Shown: positions 9,255-18,693 of the stretch, piece after piece | Layout of the letters: the number at the start of each line of letters is the position of its first letter | Position numbering within the stretch: position 1 is the stretch's first letter | Assembly (NCBI GenBank): GCA_030427485.1 | Contig: JAUICG010000002.1 | Coordinates: 248,001 to 312,000 of the forward strand | From: Gammaproteobacteria bacterium | GTDB taxonomy: Bacteria; Pseudomonadota; Gammaproteobacteria; Pseudomonadales; Halieaceae | Length of the DNA: 64,000 bases | Reading direction: 5' to 3' | Program-made: the position numbers and the translations under genes | The notes under the pieces: generated by a model | The model's input: only the letters and a program-made list of their open reading frames with translations | The model's database searches: none | Told to the model about the DNA's origin: nothing

Positions 9255-10757
9255 ATGAAGCAATCACTCCAGCTCAAACTGGGTCAACAGCTGACGATGA
9301 CGCCGCAGCTGCAACAGGCCATTCGTCTGCTGCAGTTGTCCACACTTGATCTCCAGCAGGAAATCCAGCAAGTACTGGACAGCAACCCGCTGCTGGAAAT
9401 GTCTGAAGATGACGGCTACGGAACCGATGACGGCCAACGGGAGGACAATTCCGGGGATAGCGACGACTCCGGCAGGGACAGCACTGCGAAAAGCGACGGC
9501 AATTCTGAGGACACGCCCGATTGGAGCTCACAGGAACTGGACCAGACGGCCACCCTGGCGGATGATTTACCGGTCGATGTCCAGTGGGACGATTTGTTAC
9601 CTTCGGCCTCGGCACCCGCGATGCAGGCGGACGACAACGACGGTGATTTTTCAGCGCAGAATTCGGCAAGTGAAACCCTGCGCGAACAACTGCTCTGGCA
9701 ATTGGGCCTGACACGACTTTCGGACACTGACCGCCTGATCGCACTGGCGATCATCGACGCCACAGATGCCAACGGCAGGCTACAGATATCCCCTGAGGAG
9801 ATTTTTGAATCCCTGTCGGGCGACCTCGAAATCGAGTTCGACGAACTGGTCGCGGTGCTGCATCGACTCCAGCAATTTGAACCTTCGGGCGTCTGCGCAC
9901 GCGACCTGCAGGAGTGCCTGCTGATACAGTTGAACCAACTGCCACCGGCAACGCCCTGGCTCGAACAGGCACGACTGATTGTCAGTCGCTACCTGAACCA
10001 ACTGGCCAGTAGCGACTTCGGACAGATTTTAAGGCGCACCCGAATCAACGAAGCAGAACTCAAGCAAATTCTCGCACTGATCCAGTCACTGGACCCCAAC
10101 CCCGGCTACACCGCGGTACCCGAGGAAGTCGAGTACGTGGTGCCCGATGTATTCGTCACCAAGCAAAATGGACGCTGGCTGGTTGAGCTGAACCCGGATA
10201 TCGCACCCAAACTGCGCATCAATACCGGGTATGCCAGCCTGATCAAGCGCGCCGATAACAGTGCGGACAACGCTTATTTGCGAGACAATCTCCAGGAAGC
10301 GCGCTGGTTCCTGAAGAGTCTCCACAGCCGCAATGAAACCCTGATGAAGGTTGCCAGCAAGATTGTTGATCACCAGCGAAATTTTCTCGAATATGGCACG
10401 GAGGCGATGAAACCGCTGGTGCTGCATGAAATTGCCGAGGCCGTGGACATGCACGAGTCTACCGTTTCACGCGCTACCACAAACAAGTACATGCACACCC
10501 CCAGAGGAGTGTTTGAGCTCAAATACTTCTTCTCGAGCCATGTAGCGACTACCGCCGGTGGCGAATGCTCTTCGACCGCCATCAGGGCGCTTATCAAAAA
10601 GCTGGTGGCTGCAGAGAATCCCCGCAAACCATTGAGCGACAACAAAATAGCGCTGCTGCTGAAAGAGCAGGGCATTGAAATTGCCAGGCGTACAATTGCC
10701 AAGTACCGCGACGCACTTTTTATACCCCCGTCCAACGAACGCAAACGTCTGGTCTAG
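9255..10757 (+). CDS. rpoN: RNA polymerase sigma-54 factor
   Basis: A 500-residue alternative sigma factor that directs polymerase to -24/-12 promoters and needs AAA+ activators. Region I is glutamine-rich at the N-terminus (MKQSLQLKLGQQLTMTPQLQ), followed by an acidic Asp/Ser linker at about 50-110, the core-binding region, the helix-turn-helix, and the RpoN box ARRTIAKYRDAL just before the end. The ATG at 9255 is chosen because it begins the conserved region I; the frame extends upstream into the repeat-bearing gap. hpf, ptsN, rapZ and npr follow as in other proteobacteria. Confidence 0.98.
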   Translation: MKQSLQLKLGQQLTMTPQLQQAIRLLQLSTLDLQQEIQQVLDSNPLLEMSEDDGYGTDDGQREDNSGDSDDSGRDSTAKSDGNSEDTPDWSSQELDQTATLADDLPVDVQWDDLLPSASAPAMQADDNDGDFSAQNSASETLREQLLWQLGLTRLSDTDRLIALAIIDATDANGRLQISPEEIFESLSGDLEIEFDELVAVLHRLQQFEPSGVCARDLQECLLIQLNQLPPATPWLEQARLIVSRYLNQLASSDFGQILRRTRINEAELKQILALIQSLDPNPGYTAVPEEVEYVVPDVFVTKQNGRWLVELNPDIAPKLRINTGYASLIKRADNSADNAYLRDNLQEARWFLKSLHSRNETLMKVASKIVDHQRNFLEYGTEAMKPLVLHEIAEAVDMHESTVSRATTNKYMHTPRGVFELKYFFSSHVATTAGGECSSTAIRALIKKLVAAENPRKPLSDNKIALLLKEQGIEIARRTIAKYRDALFIPPSNERKRLV

Positions 10758-10829
10758 AATCGTATTATCGGTAACCGGCCCCGCCGGCGTCAGGCACGAC
10801 TTGTCTCAAACTTGTAACAGGAGCTATCT

Positions 10830-11117
10830 ATGCAACTCACCATTACTGGTCACCACCTGGAGATCACCACACCCCTGAAGGAATACGTGGAAAGCAAGCT
10901 GGAGCGCCTCCAACGGCATTTCGACCATATAACTGCCACTGACGTGATTCTTACCGTGGAGAAAAAGGTGCAGCGCGCGGAAGCCACTGTTCACGTAGCA
11001 GGCGGCGACCTGTTCGCACACTCGGAGTCGGAAGACATGTACGCCGCGATAGATGCGCTCTCCGACAAACTGGACCGCCAGCTCATCAAGCATAAACAGA
11101 AGCACCGGGGGCACTAG
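10830..11117 (+). CDS. hpf: Ribosome hibernation promoting factor, short form
   Basis: A 95-residue ribosome-binding protein (HPF/YfiA family) that stabilises inactive ribosomes in stationary phase. It shows the family fold from LTITGHHLEITTPLKEYVE to the conserved DMYAAIDALSDKLDRQL helix. The length is that of short HPF without the long-form dimerisation domain. A good AGGAG lies upstream of the ATG at 10830. It sits directly after rpoN, the canonical position. Confidence 0.95.
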   Translation: MQLTITGHHLEITTPLKEYVESKLERLQRHFDHITATDVILTVEKKVQRAEATVHVAGGDLFAHSESEDMYAAIDALSDKLDRQLIKHKQKHRGH

Positions 11118-11127
11118 ACACACGAAG

Positions 11128-11586
11128 ATGAATGCTCTCAGCAAAATATTGAGTCCGGGGCGCACGGTCTGCTGCGCACCGGGAAGCAGCAAAAAACGAC
11201 TGTTTGAAACCATTGCAACGATCGTCTGTGACGACCAGACCGCACTGGCCTACGACCAGGTGCTGGATCACCTGATCTCGCGCGAGAAACTGGGAAGTAC
11301 GGGGCTCGGGCAGGGTATTGCCATCCCGCACTGCCGTGTCGGTGACTGCGCCGAACCGCTGGGCGCCCTGCTCACCCTGAAAGAGCCCATTCCCTTCGAC
11401 GCACCGGACGATCTGCCAGTAGACTTGCTGTTTGTACTCCTGGTGCCCGAGGAGGCTAACCAACAGCACCTCGATATCCTGGCAACAATAGCGCGCTTGC
11501 TCAGCGAGGCGGAATTTTGTGCGCGCTTGCGCGCTGCCCGGGACGACCGGGGGCTCTACGATATAGCTTGTAGTGACGGAGCCTGA
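11128..11586 (+). CDS. ptsN: PTS IIA-like nitrogen regulatory protein
   Basis: A 152-residue EIIA-Ntr, the terminal phosphoacceptor of the nitrogen phosphotransferase system. The phosphorylatable histidine is H68 in GIAIPHCR. The ATG at 11128 begins the domain, 10 bases after hpf; a longer in-frame extension overlaps hpf and is not used. The family regulates potassium transport and envelope stress through protein contacts. Its phosphodonor NPr is encoded two genes downstream. Confidence 0.95.
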   Translation: MNALSKILSPGRTVCCAPGSSKKRLFETIATIVCDDQTALAYDQVLDHLISREKLGSTGLGQGIAIPHCRVGDCAEPLGALLTLKEPIPFDAPDDLPVDLLFVLLVPEEANQQHLDILATIARLLSEAEFCARLRAARDDRGLYDIACSDGA

Positions 11587-11601
11587 CGTGGAGGACCGGC
11601 C

Positions 11602-12456
11602 ATGCGATTGATCGTTATCAGCGGGCGCTCGGGTTCGGGCAAGAGCACTGCGCTACACCAGTTGGAGGACGAGGGTTTTTATTGTATCGACAACCTGCCT
11701 GTCTCGCTGTTGCCAGCGCTGATGGAAAAAGTGAACGACAAGGAGTTCCAGCTCTTTCAGGGCACTGCCGTCTGTATTGATGCTCGCAATGCATGGAAGG
11801 ATCTGAAAAACTTTCGCGACATACTCGACGAGCTGCCCTCCCCGGTCGATGTGCAGGTGCTGTACCTTGACGCCCAGGTAACTGCACTGCTGCAACGGTT
11901 TGGTGAAACGCGGCGGCGTCATCCTCTCAGCACTGAATCGGTGTCCCTGGCCGAGGCCATAGACCGGGAGCAGGAGCTGCTGGAACCGATCGCCCGCAGT
12001 GCGAACCTGGTACTCGACACCAGCCAGATGACGGTTTACGAACTGCGCGACGCGATCAAGCAACAGCTATTGGGTACTACGACTGGCACCATGTCGATAC
12101 TGATTCAGTCCTTCGGCTTCAAACGCGGCGTACCGGCGGACGCAGACCTGGTGTTCGACGTCCGGATGCTGCCCAATCCACACTGGGTAAAAGAGCTGCG
12201 CATGAAGACCGGCCTCGACGACGAGGTCGCTGCTTTCCTTGAAGACCAGCCCATGACTGCCGACCTGTATCGAGATCTTCGTCACTACCTGGATACCTGG
12301 CTACCGCGATACCGCGAAGGCAATCGCAGTTACATGAATATCGCCCTGGGTTGTACCGGAGGCCAACATCGGTCAGTATATTTGGCGAATCGCCTTTTCA
12401 AGCACTACCAGGCGGAGTACCCGTCGATGCATATAAGACATAGAGAACTCCAGTAA
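11602..12456 (+). CDS. rapZ: RNase adapter protein RapZ
   Basis: A 284-residue P-loop protein. Walker A is GRSGSGKST at residues 8-16, and the C-terminal sensing domain carries the conserved GCTGGQHRSVYLANRL. In E. coli RapZ binds glucosamine 6-phosphate and guides RNase E to the small RNA GlmZ, controlling glmS. Position between ptsN and npr is conserved and ties it to the nitrogen PTS. The ATG at 11602 follows a GGAGG. Confidence 0.96.
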   Translation: MRLIVISGRSGSGKSTALHQLEDEGFYCIDNLPVSLLPALMEKVNDKEFQLFQGTAVCIDARNAWKDLKNFRDILDELPSPVDVQVLYLDAQVTALLQRFGETRRRHPLSTESVSLAEAIDREQELLEPIARSANLVLDTSQMTVYELRDAIKQQLLGTTTGTMSILIQSFGFKRGVPADADLVFDVRMLPNPHWVKELRMKTGLDDEVAAFLEDQPMTADLYRDLRHYLDTWLPRYREGNRSYMNIALGCTGGQHRSVYLANRLFKHYQAEYPSMHIRHRELQ

Positions 12457-12468
12457 ACAGGCCAGCAC

Positions 12469-12738
12469 GTGATTCGAACTCAGGTCGTTATTATCAACAA
12501 ACTCGGTTTGCACGCTCGTGCAGCGGCCAAGTTTGTCGCCTGTACCTCCGCCTTCTCCAGCAGCATCCAGACCGGGAGGGAGGGACAACTGGTCGATGGC
12601 AAGAGTATCATGTCAGTCATGATGCTGGCCGCCGGCAAGGGCACCGTGCTGGAGCTTGAAATCGATGGTAGCGATGAAGAGGACGCTCTGGCTGCCCTGC
12701 AGAAACTCCTTGAAAACCGCTTTGACGAACCCGAGTAA
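12469..12738 (+). CDS. npr: Phosphocarrier protein NPr (HPr-like)
   Basis: An 89-residue HPr-family protein of the nitrogen PTS. The phosphorylation site is H15 in LGLHARAA, and the GKSIMSVMML segment contains the regulatory serine region. The start is GTG at 12469, 12 bases after rapZ, so it likely shares the rpoN-hpf-ptsN-rapZ transcript. It transfers phosphate from EI-Ntr (PtsP, not in the window) to PtsN. Confidence 0.95.
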   Translation: MIRTQVVIINKLGLHARAAAKFVACTSAFSSSIQTGREGQLVDGKSIMSVMMLAAGKGTVLELEIDGSDEEDALAALQKLLENRFDEPE

Positions 12739-12838
12739 ACTGGCCTTACGTAACTAATCACGTTGTTGCCCGCACCGCTTTTCCGGATAATTCTCCCTGC
12801 GGACATCCTGTCCTGAGGGGTATTTTCCGGGTATTCAC

Positions 12839-14191
12839 ATGGCGCAGATTCAAGAAGTATCCCAACAAACCCTGAACAGGCTTTCTGCGGCGCTTGAGAG
12901 CGGCACCTTCGTGGACGTCCGACGCATGCTGAACGGCTTGTCCACTCCCGATATCGCACACCTGATTGAATCCTCTCCTCCGGGCTTTCGCCATATTCTC
13001 TGGCAAATGATAGATGCCGAGCGCGAGGGTGAGGTGCTCGGCGAGTTGGGCGACGATCTGCAGGCACAGTTTCTGCGGGCGATGAACGCGGCGGAGGTCA
13101 TACAATTGACCGAACGCCTGGAAGACGACGACATCGCGGATATCCTGCAGCAATTGCCGGGTCATGTCATGCGGGAAGTGCTCAACGCGATGGATCATCA
13201 GGATCGCGCACGACTGGAAAGGGTCATGCACTACCCGGAAGACGTCGCCGGCGGACTGATGAACACCGACACCATCACCATCAGGGCCGCATTGACCCTG
13301 GATGTTGTCCTGCGCTATTTGCGCCGCCATAGCGAAATCCCGGCCATGACGGACAACCTGATTGTGGTAAACCGGGCTGACAAGTATATCGGGCTGTTGC
13401 CTCTGCGCACCCTGCTGGTTTCCGATCCTGCCACATCAGTGCGGGAAATGATGGTCACCGACATAGAACCGATAAACGTGAATACAGCTGACACTGAGGT
13501 GGCGAGACTGTTCGAGCGCAATGACTGGGTATCCGCCCCGGTAGTGGACGATAGCGGCAGACTGCTGGGACGAATTACTATCGATGACGTGGTCGATGTC
13601 ATCCGCGAGGACGCCGACCGTTCCCTGATGTCCATGGCCGGCCTCGATGAGGATGCCGATACCTTTGCACCTTTTATTCGCGCGGCACCGGGTAGGGCCA
13701 TCTGGCTGGGCGTAAACCTGGTGACGGCCTTCATAGCCTCCTCGGTTATCAACCTGTTTCAGGGCACAATTGAGAAGGTTGTCGCGCTGGCGGTACTAAT
13801 GCCCATCGTCGCGTCCATGGGCGGTATCGCCGGGACACAAACACTGACCCTTGTCGTACGCGGGATCGCAATGGGTCAGGTCGGCAAATCCAACCAGGCG
13901 TGGCTGGTCAACAGGGAACTCCAGATCGGGCTCGTGAACGGCATACTATGGGCGGCAGTGGTGGCAGTTACGGCCTCCATCTGGTTTGACGACTGGAAGT
14001 TGGGTGGCATCATCGCCGCCGCCATGGTCATCAACCTGGTAACAGCCGCCCTGGCGGGAGCCGTACTACCGCTATTTATGACGCGCATAAGACTTGACCC
14101 GGCGCTTGCAGGCGGCGTGGTGCTGACAACAGTGACGGACGTGGTGGGCTTCATCTCGTTTCTCGGGCTGGCAACACTGTTCTATGGCTGA
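12839..14191 (+). CDS. mgtE: Magnesium transporter MgtE
   Basis: A 450-residue inner-membrane Mg2+ channel. The layout matches the family: an MgtE N domain at about 20-130 (EDDDIADILQQLPG), a CBS pair at about 140-265, and a membrane domain from about 285 to the end with roughly five helices including the MPIVASMGGIAGTQTLT segment. Cytoplasmic CBS and N domains close the channel when Mg2+ is plentiful. The 3' end overlaps darP by 8 bases. Confidence 0.95.
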   Translation: MAQIQEVSQQTLNRLSAALESGTFVDVRRMLNGLSTPDIAHLIESSPPGFRHILWQMIDAEREGEVLGELGDDLQAQFLRAMNAAEVIQLTERLEDDDIADILQQLPGHVMREVLNAMDHQDRARLERVMHYPEDVAGGLMNTDTITIRAALTLDVVLRYLRRHSEIPAMTDNLIVVNRADKYIGLLPLRTLLVSDPATSVREMMVTDIEPINVNTADTEVARLFERNDWVSAPVVDDSGRLLGRITIDDVVDVIREDADRSLMSMAGLDEDADTFAPFIRAAPGRAIWLGVNLVTAFIASSVINLFQGTIEKVVALAVLMPIVASMGGIAGTQTLTLVVRGIAMGQVGKSNQAWLVNRELQIGLVNGILWAAVVAVTASIWFDDWKLGGIIAAAMVINLVTAALAGAVLPLFMTRIRLDPALAGGVVLTTVTDVVGFISFLGLATLFYG

Positions 14192-14717
14192 TTCCCGGCA
14201 GGACGATGTGCCCGACACGGACGCAACACCGAGTAAAAGTGCGCGCAAGCGGCAGATGCACAGCCTGCAGGCAGTTGGCGAATTACTGGTGGGACTCAGT
14301 GACAAACAGCTCAACCAGATTCCCATCGAGGATGATCAGTTGCGCAAAGCTATCCGCGAGTGCCGGCAGATACGCAGCAACAGTGCCCGTAAACGCCATC
14401 TACAGTTCATTGGCAAACTGATGCGCAATATCGATCCAGCCCCCATTGAGGAGGCGCTGGAGGAGCTGCACAATGCGAGACAGGAGAGCACTGCCACTTT
14501 TCACCAACTGGAACAGTTACGCGCGGATATTCTGGCGGCAGGAATCGCGGGCGTAGAACTTGCCATGCGGCGGTTTCCAACCGCCGACAGGCAGCACCTG
14601 CGGCAGCTGGTGTTACAGGCCGGACGCGAGGCCCAGCGCAACAGACCTCCTGCGGCAAGCCGCAAACTGTTCGCCTACCTCAGGGAACTGCTCGATAATC
14701 ACGGCGCTGCAGACTGA
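14184..14717 (+). CDS. darP: DarP/YjgA ribosome biogenesis protein (DUF615)
   Basis: A 177-residue basic protein that associates with 50S assembly intermediates. Family sequence includes KSARKRQMHSLQAVGELLV near the N-terminus and RKHLQFIGKLMR-like residues (KRHLQFIGKLMRNID) in the middle. It begins inside the mgtE 3' end, and its own last 19 bases overlap the 3' end of yhdP on the other strand. tldD and pmbA, common neighbours of this gene, are not present. Confidence 0.9.
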   Translation: MADSRQDDVPDTDATPSKSARKRQMHSLQAVGELLVGLSDKQLNQIPIEDDQLRKAIRECRQIRSNSARKRHLQFIGKLMRNIDPAPIEEALEELHNARQESTATFHQLEQLRADILAAGIAGVELAMRRFPTADRQHLRQLVLQAGREAQRNRPPAASRKLFAYLRELLDNHGAAD

Positions 14718-17700
14718 ACCGCCTCGGTGCTTTCACCCTCCGGCCCCTGGACTGAGACGTCCTCTGGGGCCTGTGGCGCATTGTCAAAAATACGGTCAAA
14801 TTTCACCTCCGGCTCATTCCATGAACCGCCAATCGTATAGACTGCGCTGGAAAGACGGTTCATTTGCTTGCTGAACACCTGGCTGACCACAAAAACACCT
14901 GCGGCCACCGGCAGACTGGCGGCCAGGGCCGCTATCCAGGGCAGATTGTTGGCCACGGGCAGCGTCGCCACAAGCTGACCATCGAGTGTTCTGCTGTGTA
15001 AGTTTGACACGCCGCTGAACCTGAAACTCGATCCGCCCTCCACATCCATGCGCGCCACTGTCAGCGTTGCATCCTGCACCTCGACATCGCCCTTGACGCT
15101 ATCGAATGGAATACCCTCTTCAAACATCGTAGACAGGCTAAGGCGTTGCACGATATCAGCCAGGTTGAGGATACTGGCGACGCGCACAGCTCCGGTGGCG
15201 CCAGCCGACGCCTGCAGGAAGTTGCCGGGGCCGATCGCCAGCTGCAGACTGCCCTGCGTTTCCGCCAACTGGAAATCCTGCGGCCCCCCGGGCCAGCGGA
15301 AGTCCACGTCAATATCCCCGCCCCGGGTTTCCACGATGCGCTGGTAGTCGAAATACGCCAGTGTCTCGCCCAGGTCTTCAAAGCCGAGGTGAGCCTGTAC
15401 CTCGGTATAGGACTGTGAGCCCCGGTGCCACAGCAACCGCGCAGGTTGTTCAGCATGCAACCGCAGGTGCGCGAGTTGCCCGGTCACTGCATCAACGGTC
15501 AGTTTGTTCGACTGGCTGAAGAGATCAAAGCCGAGATTTCCCAGGCGCTTTTCCGACTGGAAAATGTTCTCCAGCGACACCTTCATCCGGGGCAGCTCCC
15601 ACGGGGAGTCACTCCCGCTGTCCGGCTGCTTGAATTCGGGCAGGCCGTCAAGATCGAGGTACGGCACAGACAGCAGCAGAGACCCGCCTGCACCAGTACT
15701 GGAGAGATCGCCACGCAGCCAGTCGGTTTGGAGATTGAGCTCCCATGCCGAAGGGTCGATGTACAGACCGAACACGACATCCCGTATCTCCTGCCCGAGA
15801 ACCACCACGCTGTCCACGCGCAGTTTATCCATTTCGACCTTCAATGCGGCATGCGCCTGCTCTCGGGGCTGAGGCCGGGACAAAACATCGTCCGCAGCGT
15901 CCACACCGTCCTGGCCATGCTGCAGTTCCGGGGACTCCCAACCCACCTTCCCGGTGCTACCCGAAGTGCCAATGTAACGATCCGCCAGTTCAAACCATTC
16001 ATCGGTCTGCAGCAGGGGGAGGTGGCCGCTGACATGGAGCACACCCTCCTCGACTGGCGGCGCAGGCTGGCCGACTCCCACCGCGCCGCCACGCACGGCC
16101 GCTCCTTCCAGAGTCAGGCGCAACTGCAACTCATCGCCAAGATCCAGTGCCAGCGGCGTCAGCCCCTGCGCCAGTGTAGTTTCCAGATGCAATGGTTTCT
16201 GCGCTTTGGCCTCTTTCTGCCACGGCTGCGGAAGGTCCAGGCTTACGCCCTGCAGATCGCTGTTTACCGTCAGCACGGGCGGAGTTCCGGGAGAGAGACG
16301 AATGAGCAGATCCGCATTCGCCTGGCCACTGGCGAACGCAAGACTCTCCAGTTGCAACCACTGGCGAACATCGGCCATATCCACCTGCGTGGCCAACTGG
16401 ATATCGACCACAGTGGTTGCCGCGTCATACTTGCCGCCGCTTGCACCGTGTTGTTGGCTCAGTGACGCCGAGACCGCTTTATCCCAGAGCGTTGCAGTCA
16501 GTCCCGTGGCATTGAAACCCGTCGAGGTGCTGTACTCGAACCTGCCGTTCAACGACCGCAGCGGCAGGTTTCCCGGCATAATCGTCATTTCGACGTCGCT
16601 CCACTCGGTGGCTACCTCCGCGTGCGGCTGCGTCAGTGTGTCACTGAGATTGATATGCAAATGCAGGTTTGTGTCCAACTGACCGCTGGCTGTCCAGGCC
16701 GCAAAGGTTGGCCCCACTACCTGCGCCAGGGGTGACTGGTTGAGCACCCTGAAGCCATCGCCTACCGGACCGTGCACACTGCCCTGCAGATCCAGCAGAA
16801 TATCACCAGCGGGGTTGATGCGAGTCTCCACCGAAAGCGCTTCGACCCGTGATTCGTAGAGGCTGGCCTGGTCCGCCCATACACTCACATCGCCGTCGTC
16901 GATGAGGACGACTCCCTCCTGTACCAGCACGGGTGGCCACTGTGGATGGTAGTTCAATTGCGTATTCGCCACGTTGAACGCGAGCTGCACAGTGCGCAGC
17001 GGCGCCGCTCCTGAACGGAGGCTGCCGCGCCACAGGAAAGCCCCTTCTTCGATAGAGCCCTCACCTATACTGTCGCCCAGCCAGGTCAGCAGGGCGGGGT
17101 CGAGAATGTAGGGGATATACTTTATACGATGCACAGGATGGGTATCATGCAAACCCACCAGGAGATCCATCTCGATGCCGATGTCATCGGCCTGCAATGG
17201 AATATTGAGGCCAAACAAGACCTTCGCGACGCCCTCCTCACCCAGTGTTGTCAACAGCCCGCTGTCGAGTTCCACCGACCCTGCATCCCAGCGCAGGTGC
17301 AACGTGCCGTAGAGATCATCAAAAAACAGTGGTTCGCGATATATCGCGGGGAAGTCCAGGCTGATCGACTGGCCGTCGAGAATCACGGTACCGCCAGAGG
17401 CACCGATGCGGGCGTACCCCTTCGCGGCAGTGATGCCGGGTGCGCCGTGCAGCGATTCCACGGCCAACTCCTCGAAATTTGCCGCCACCAGCCAGCGGTG
17501 ATCCGGCTCATCGATACTGCCGAGCCTGATTTCCAGCGCCGAAACCTGACCCCGCGGATGCAATGCAGTGAACACCTCCCGCAAGGACCCGGAGACGGTG
17601 CCCTGGCCCGTCAGGATGGCATTCAGCGGTTCAATCTCAAAACCACCGGTGCGCACGAGCAGCGCGTCATTGACCGCGTCCAGTTGCAAGCGGGGAAGAG

Positions 17701-18667
17701 CCCACCGGATATCATCATTCTCGATCTGCAGATTCGCTACGAACAGCGACCAGCGCTCATTGCGCTGCAGCAGCCTGGCTTCCAGCGCAACGCGGTCCAG
17801 GGGCAGATTCCAGGAGTCGTCCTCGGCCGCGACCAACAGATCACCGCCTACAAGTCGGGCCTGCACGGAAGGCTCGCCCCGGTCCCAGTTCAGCCAAAGC
17901 TCCAGATCCGCCGTACCATCCGCCCACATGTCAACGAACTGCTCAGCGAACATCGCGCGCATTGCGCCGAGGTGAGCGGACTGCATTTTCAGGTAGCCCT
18001 GTCCGGAAAACTGGCGTGGATTGAATGGATCACCGAGACCCTGCGCAACGACGTCTATTTGCGTTCCCACAGACGATACCAGCGTCGCCTGCATATGGCG
18101 TTGGCTGCCTTCCCGCAATAGCTCAAGCTGCAACTCGAAGTCGCGTACTGCGCCGTCGGGCATGGTGAGAAGCAGCCTGTTGTCATTCAGCGAAACACGC
18201 TCAATATTCAACAGAAATTCTCTCAGCGGCCCCGCGGCTCCGCCGCGCCCGGGCCCAAACCCCGCCAGCCTGAACTCGCCTTCAGGCGACAACTCACCAT
18301 GCAGGCTGAGGCCGTCCAGGACCAGTCGGGTCATCTGCAATGAACCGGTGCGCAGGCTGTTCAATACGTCCAGCCCCACACGCCCGCGAGATAACTCCAG
18401 GGGAGGGCTTCCGCTGCCGGGAATACTGACGCGCAGCCCCGTCAATACGAGTTCGGGAGTAAACGACCGCCACTGGCCGCTCACCTGCTGCGCCTCTACC
18501 CCAAAAGGCAGGCGCGCGTTCAGTAATTGAAGGATTTCTACGCGAAAACCTGCCAGGTTTGCCGTCAGCAAGCGTCCCAGGCTGACATAGGCAGCCAGCG
18601 TCACTACCAGGATAATCAGGAACACCCAAAGGGCGCTGGCAATTCTTTTATAAAAGGGATTCTCCAA
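14699..18667 (-). CDS. yhdP: YhdP family AsmA-like lipid-transport protein
   Basis: A 1322-residue protein with one N-terminal membrane helix (about residues 10-33), a very long periplasmic beta-rich body and a conserved C-terminal region. This is the TIGR02099/YhdP architecture, a bridge-like protein implicated with TamB and YdbH in moving phospholipids to the outer membrane. The start is TTG at 18667, just before the membrane anchor; no in-frame ATG is available there. rng lies 26 bases upstream, matching the rng-yhdP order of other gammaproteobacteria. Downstream nitrilase/tldD genes are missing. Confidence 0.9.
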   Translation of the reverse strand: MENPFYKRIASALWVFLIILVVTLAAYVSLGRLLTANLAGFRVEILQLLNARLPFGVEAQQVSGQWRSFTPELVLTGLRVSIPGSGSPPLELSRGRVGLDVLNSLRTGSLQMTRLVLDGLSLHGELSPEGEFRLAGFGPGRGGAAGPLREFLLNIERVSLNDNRLLLTMPDGAVRDFELQLELLREGSQRHMQATLVSSVGTQIDVVAQGLGDPFNPRQFSGQGYLKMQSAHLGAMRAMFAEQFVDMWADGTADLELWLNWDRGEPSVQARLVGGDLLVAAEDDSWNLPLDRVALEARLLQRNERWSLFVANLQIENDDIRWALPRLQLDAVNDALLVRTGGFEIEPLNAILTGQGTVSGSLREVFTALHPRGQVSALEIRLGSIDEPDHRWLVAANFEELAVESLHGAPGITAAKGYARIGASGGTVILDGQSISLDFPAIYREPLFFDDLYGTLHLRWDAGSVELDSGLLTTLGEEGVAKVLFGLNIPLQADDIGIEMDLLVGLHDTHPVHRIKYIPYILDPALLTWLGDSIGEGSIEEGAFLWRGSLRSGAAPLRTVQLAFNVANTQLNYHPQWPPVLVQEGVVLIDDGDVSVWADQASLYESRVEALSVETRINPAGDILLDLQGSVHGPVGDGFRVLNQSPLAQVVGPTFAAWTASGQLDTNLHLHINLSDTLTQPHAEVATEWSDVEMTIMPGNLPLRSLNGRFEYSTSTGFNATGLTATLWDKAVSASLSQQHGASGGKYDAATTVVDIQLATQVDMADVRQWLQLESLAFASGQANADLLIRLSPGTPPVLTVNSDLQGVSLDLPQPWQKEAKAQKPLHLETTLAQGLTPLALDLGDELQLRLTLEGAAVRGGAVGVGQPAPPVEEGVLHVSGHLPLLQTDEWFELADRYIGTSGSTGKVGWESPELQHGQDGVDAADDVLSRPQPREQAHAALKVEMDKLRVDSVVVLGQEIRDVVFGLYIDPSAWELNLQTDWLRGDLSSTGAGGSLLLSVPYLDLDGLPEFKQPDSGSDSPWELPRMKVSLENIFQSEKRLGNLGFDLFSQSNKLTVDAVTGQLAHLRLHAEQPARLLWHRGSQSYTEVQAHLGFEDLGETLAYFDYQRIVETRGGDIDVDFRWPGGPQDFQLAETQGSLQLAIGPGNFLQASAGATGAVRVASILNLADIVQRLSLSTMFEEGIPFDSVKGDVEVQDATLTVARMDVEGGSSFRFSGVSNLHSRTLDGQLVATLPVANNLPWIAALAASLPVAAGVFVVSQVFSKQMNRLSSAVYTIGGSWNEPEVKFDRIFDNAPQAPEDVSVQGPEGESTEAVQSAAP

Positions 18668-18693
18668 GCATCAATTCCGCGCGCTTTGCCCGT

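Noticed and set aside
15425..16465. Long plus-strand frames inside yhdP
   Set aside because: They are high-GC antisense shadows of the intact yhdP gene.
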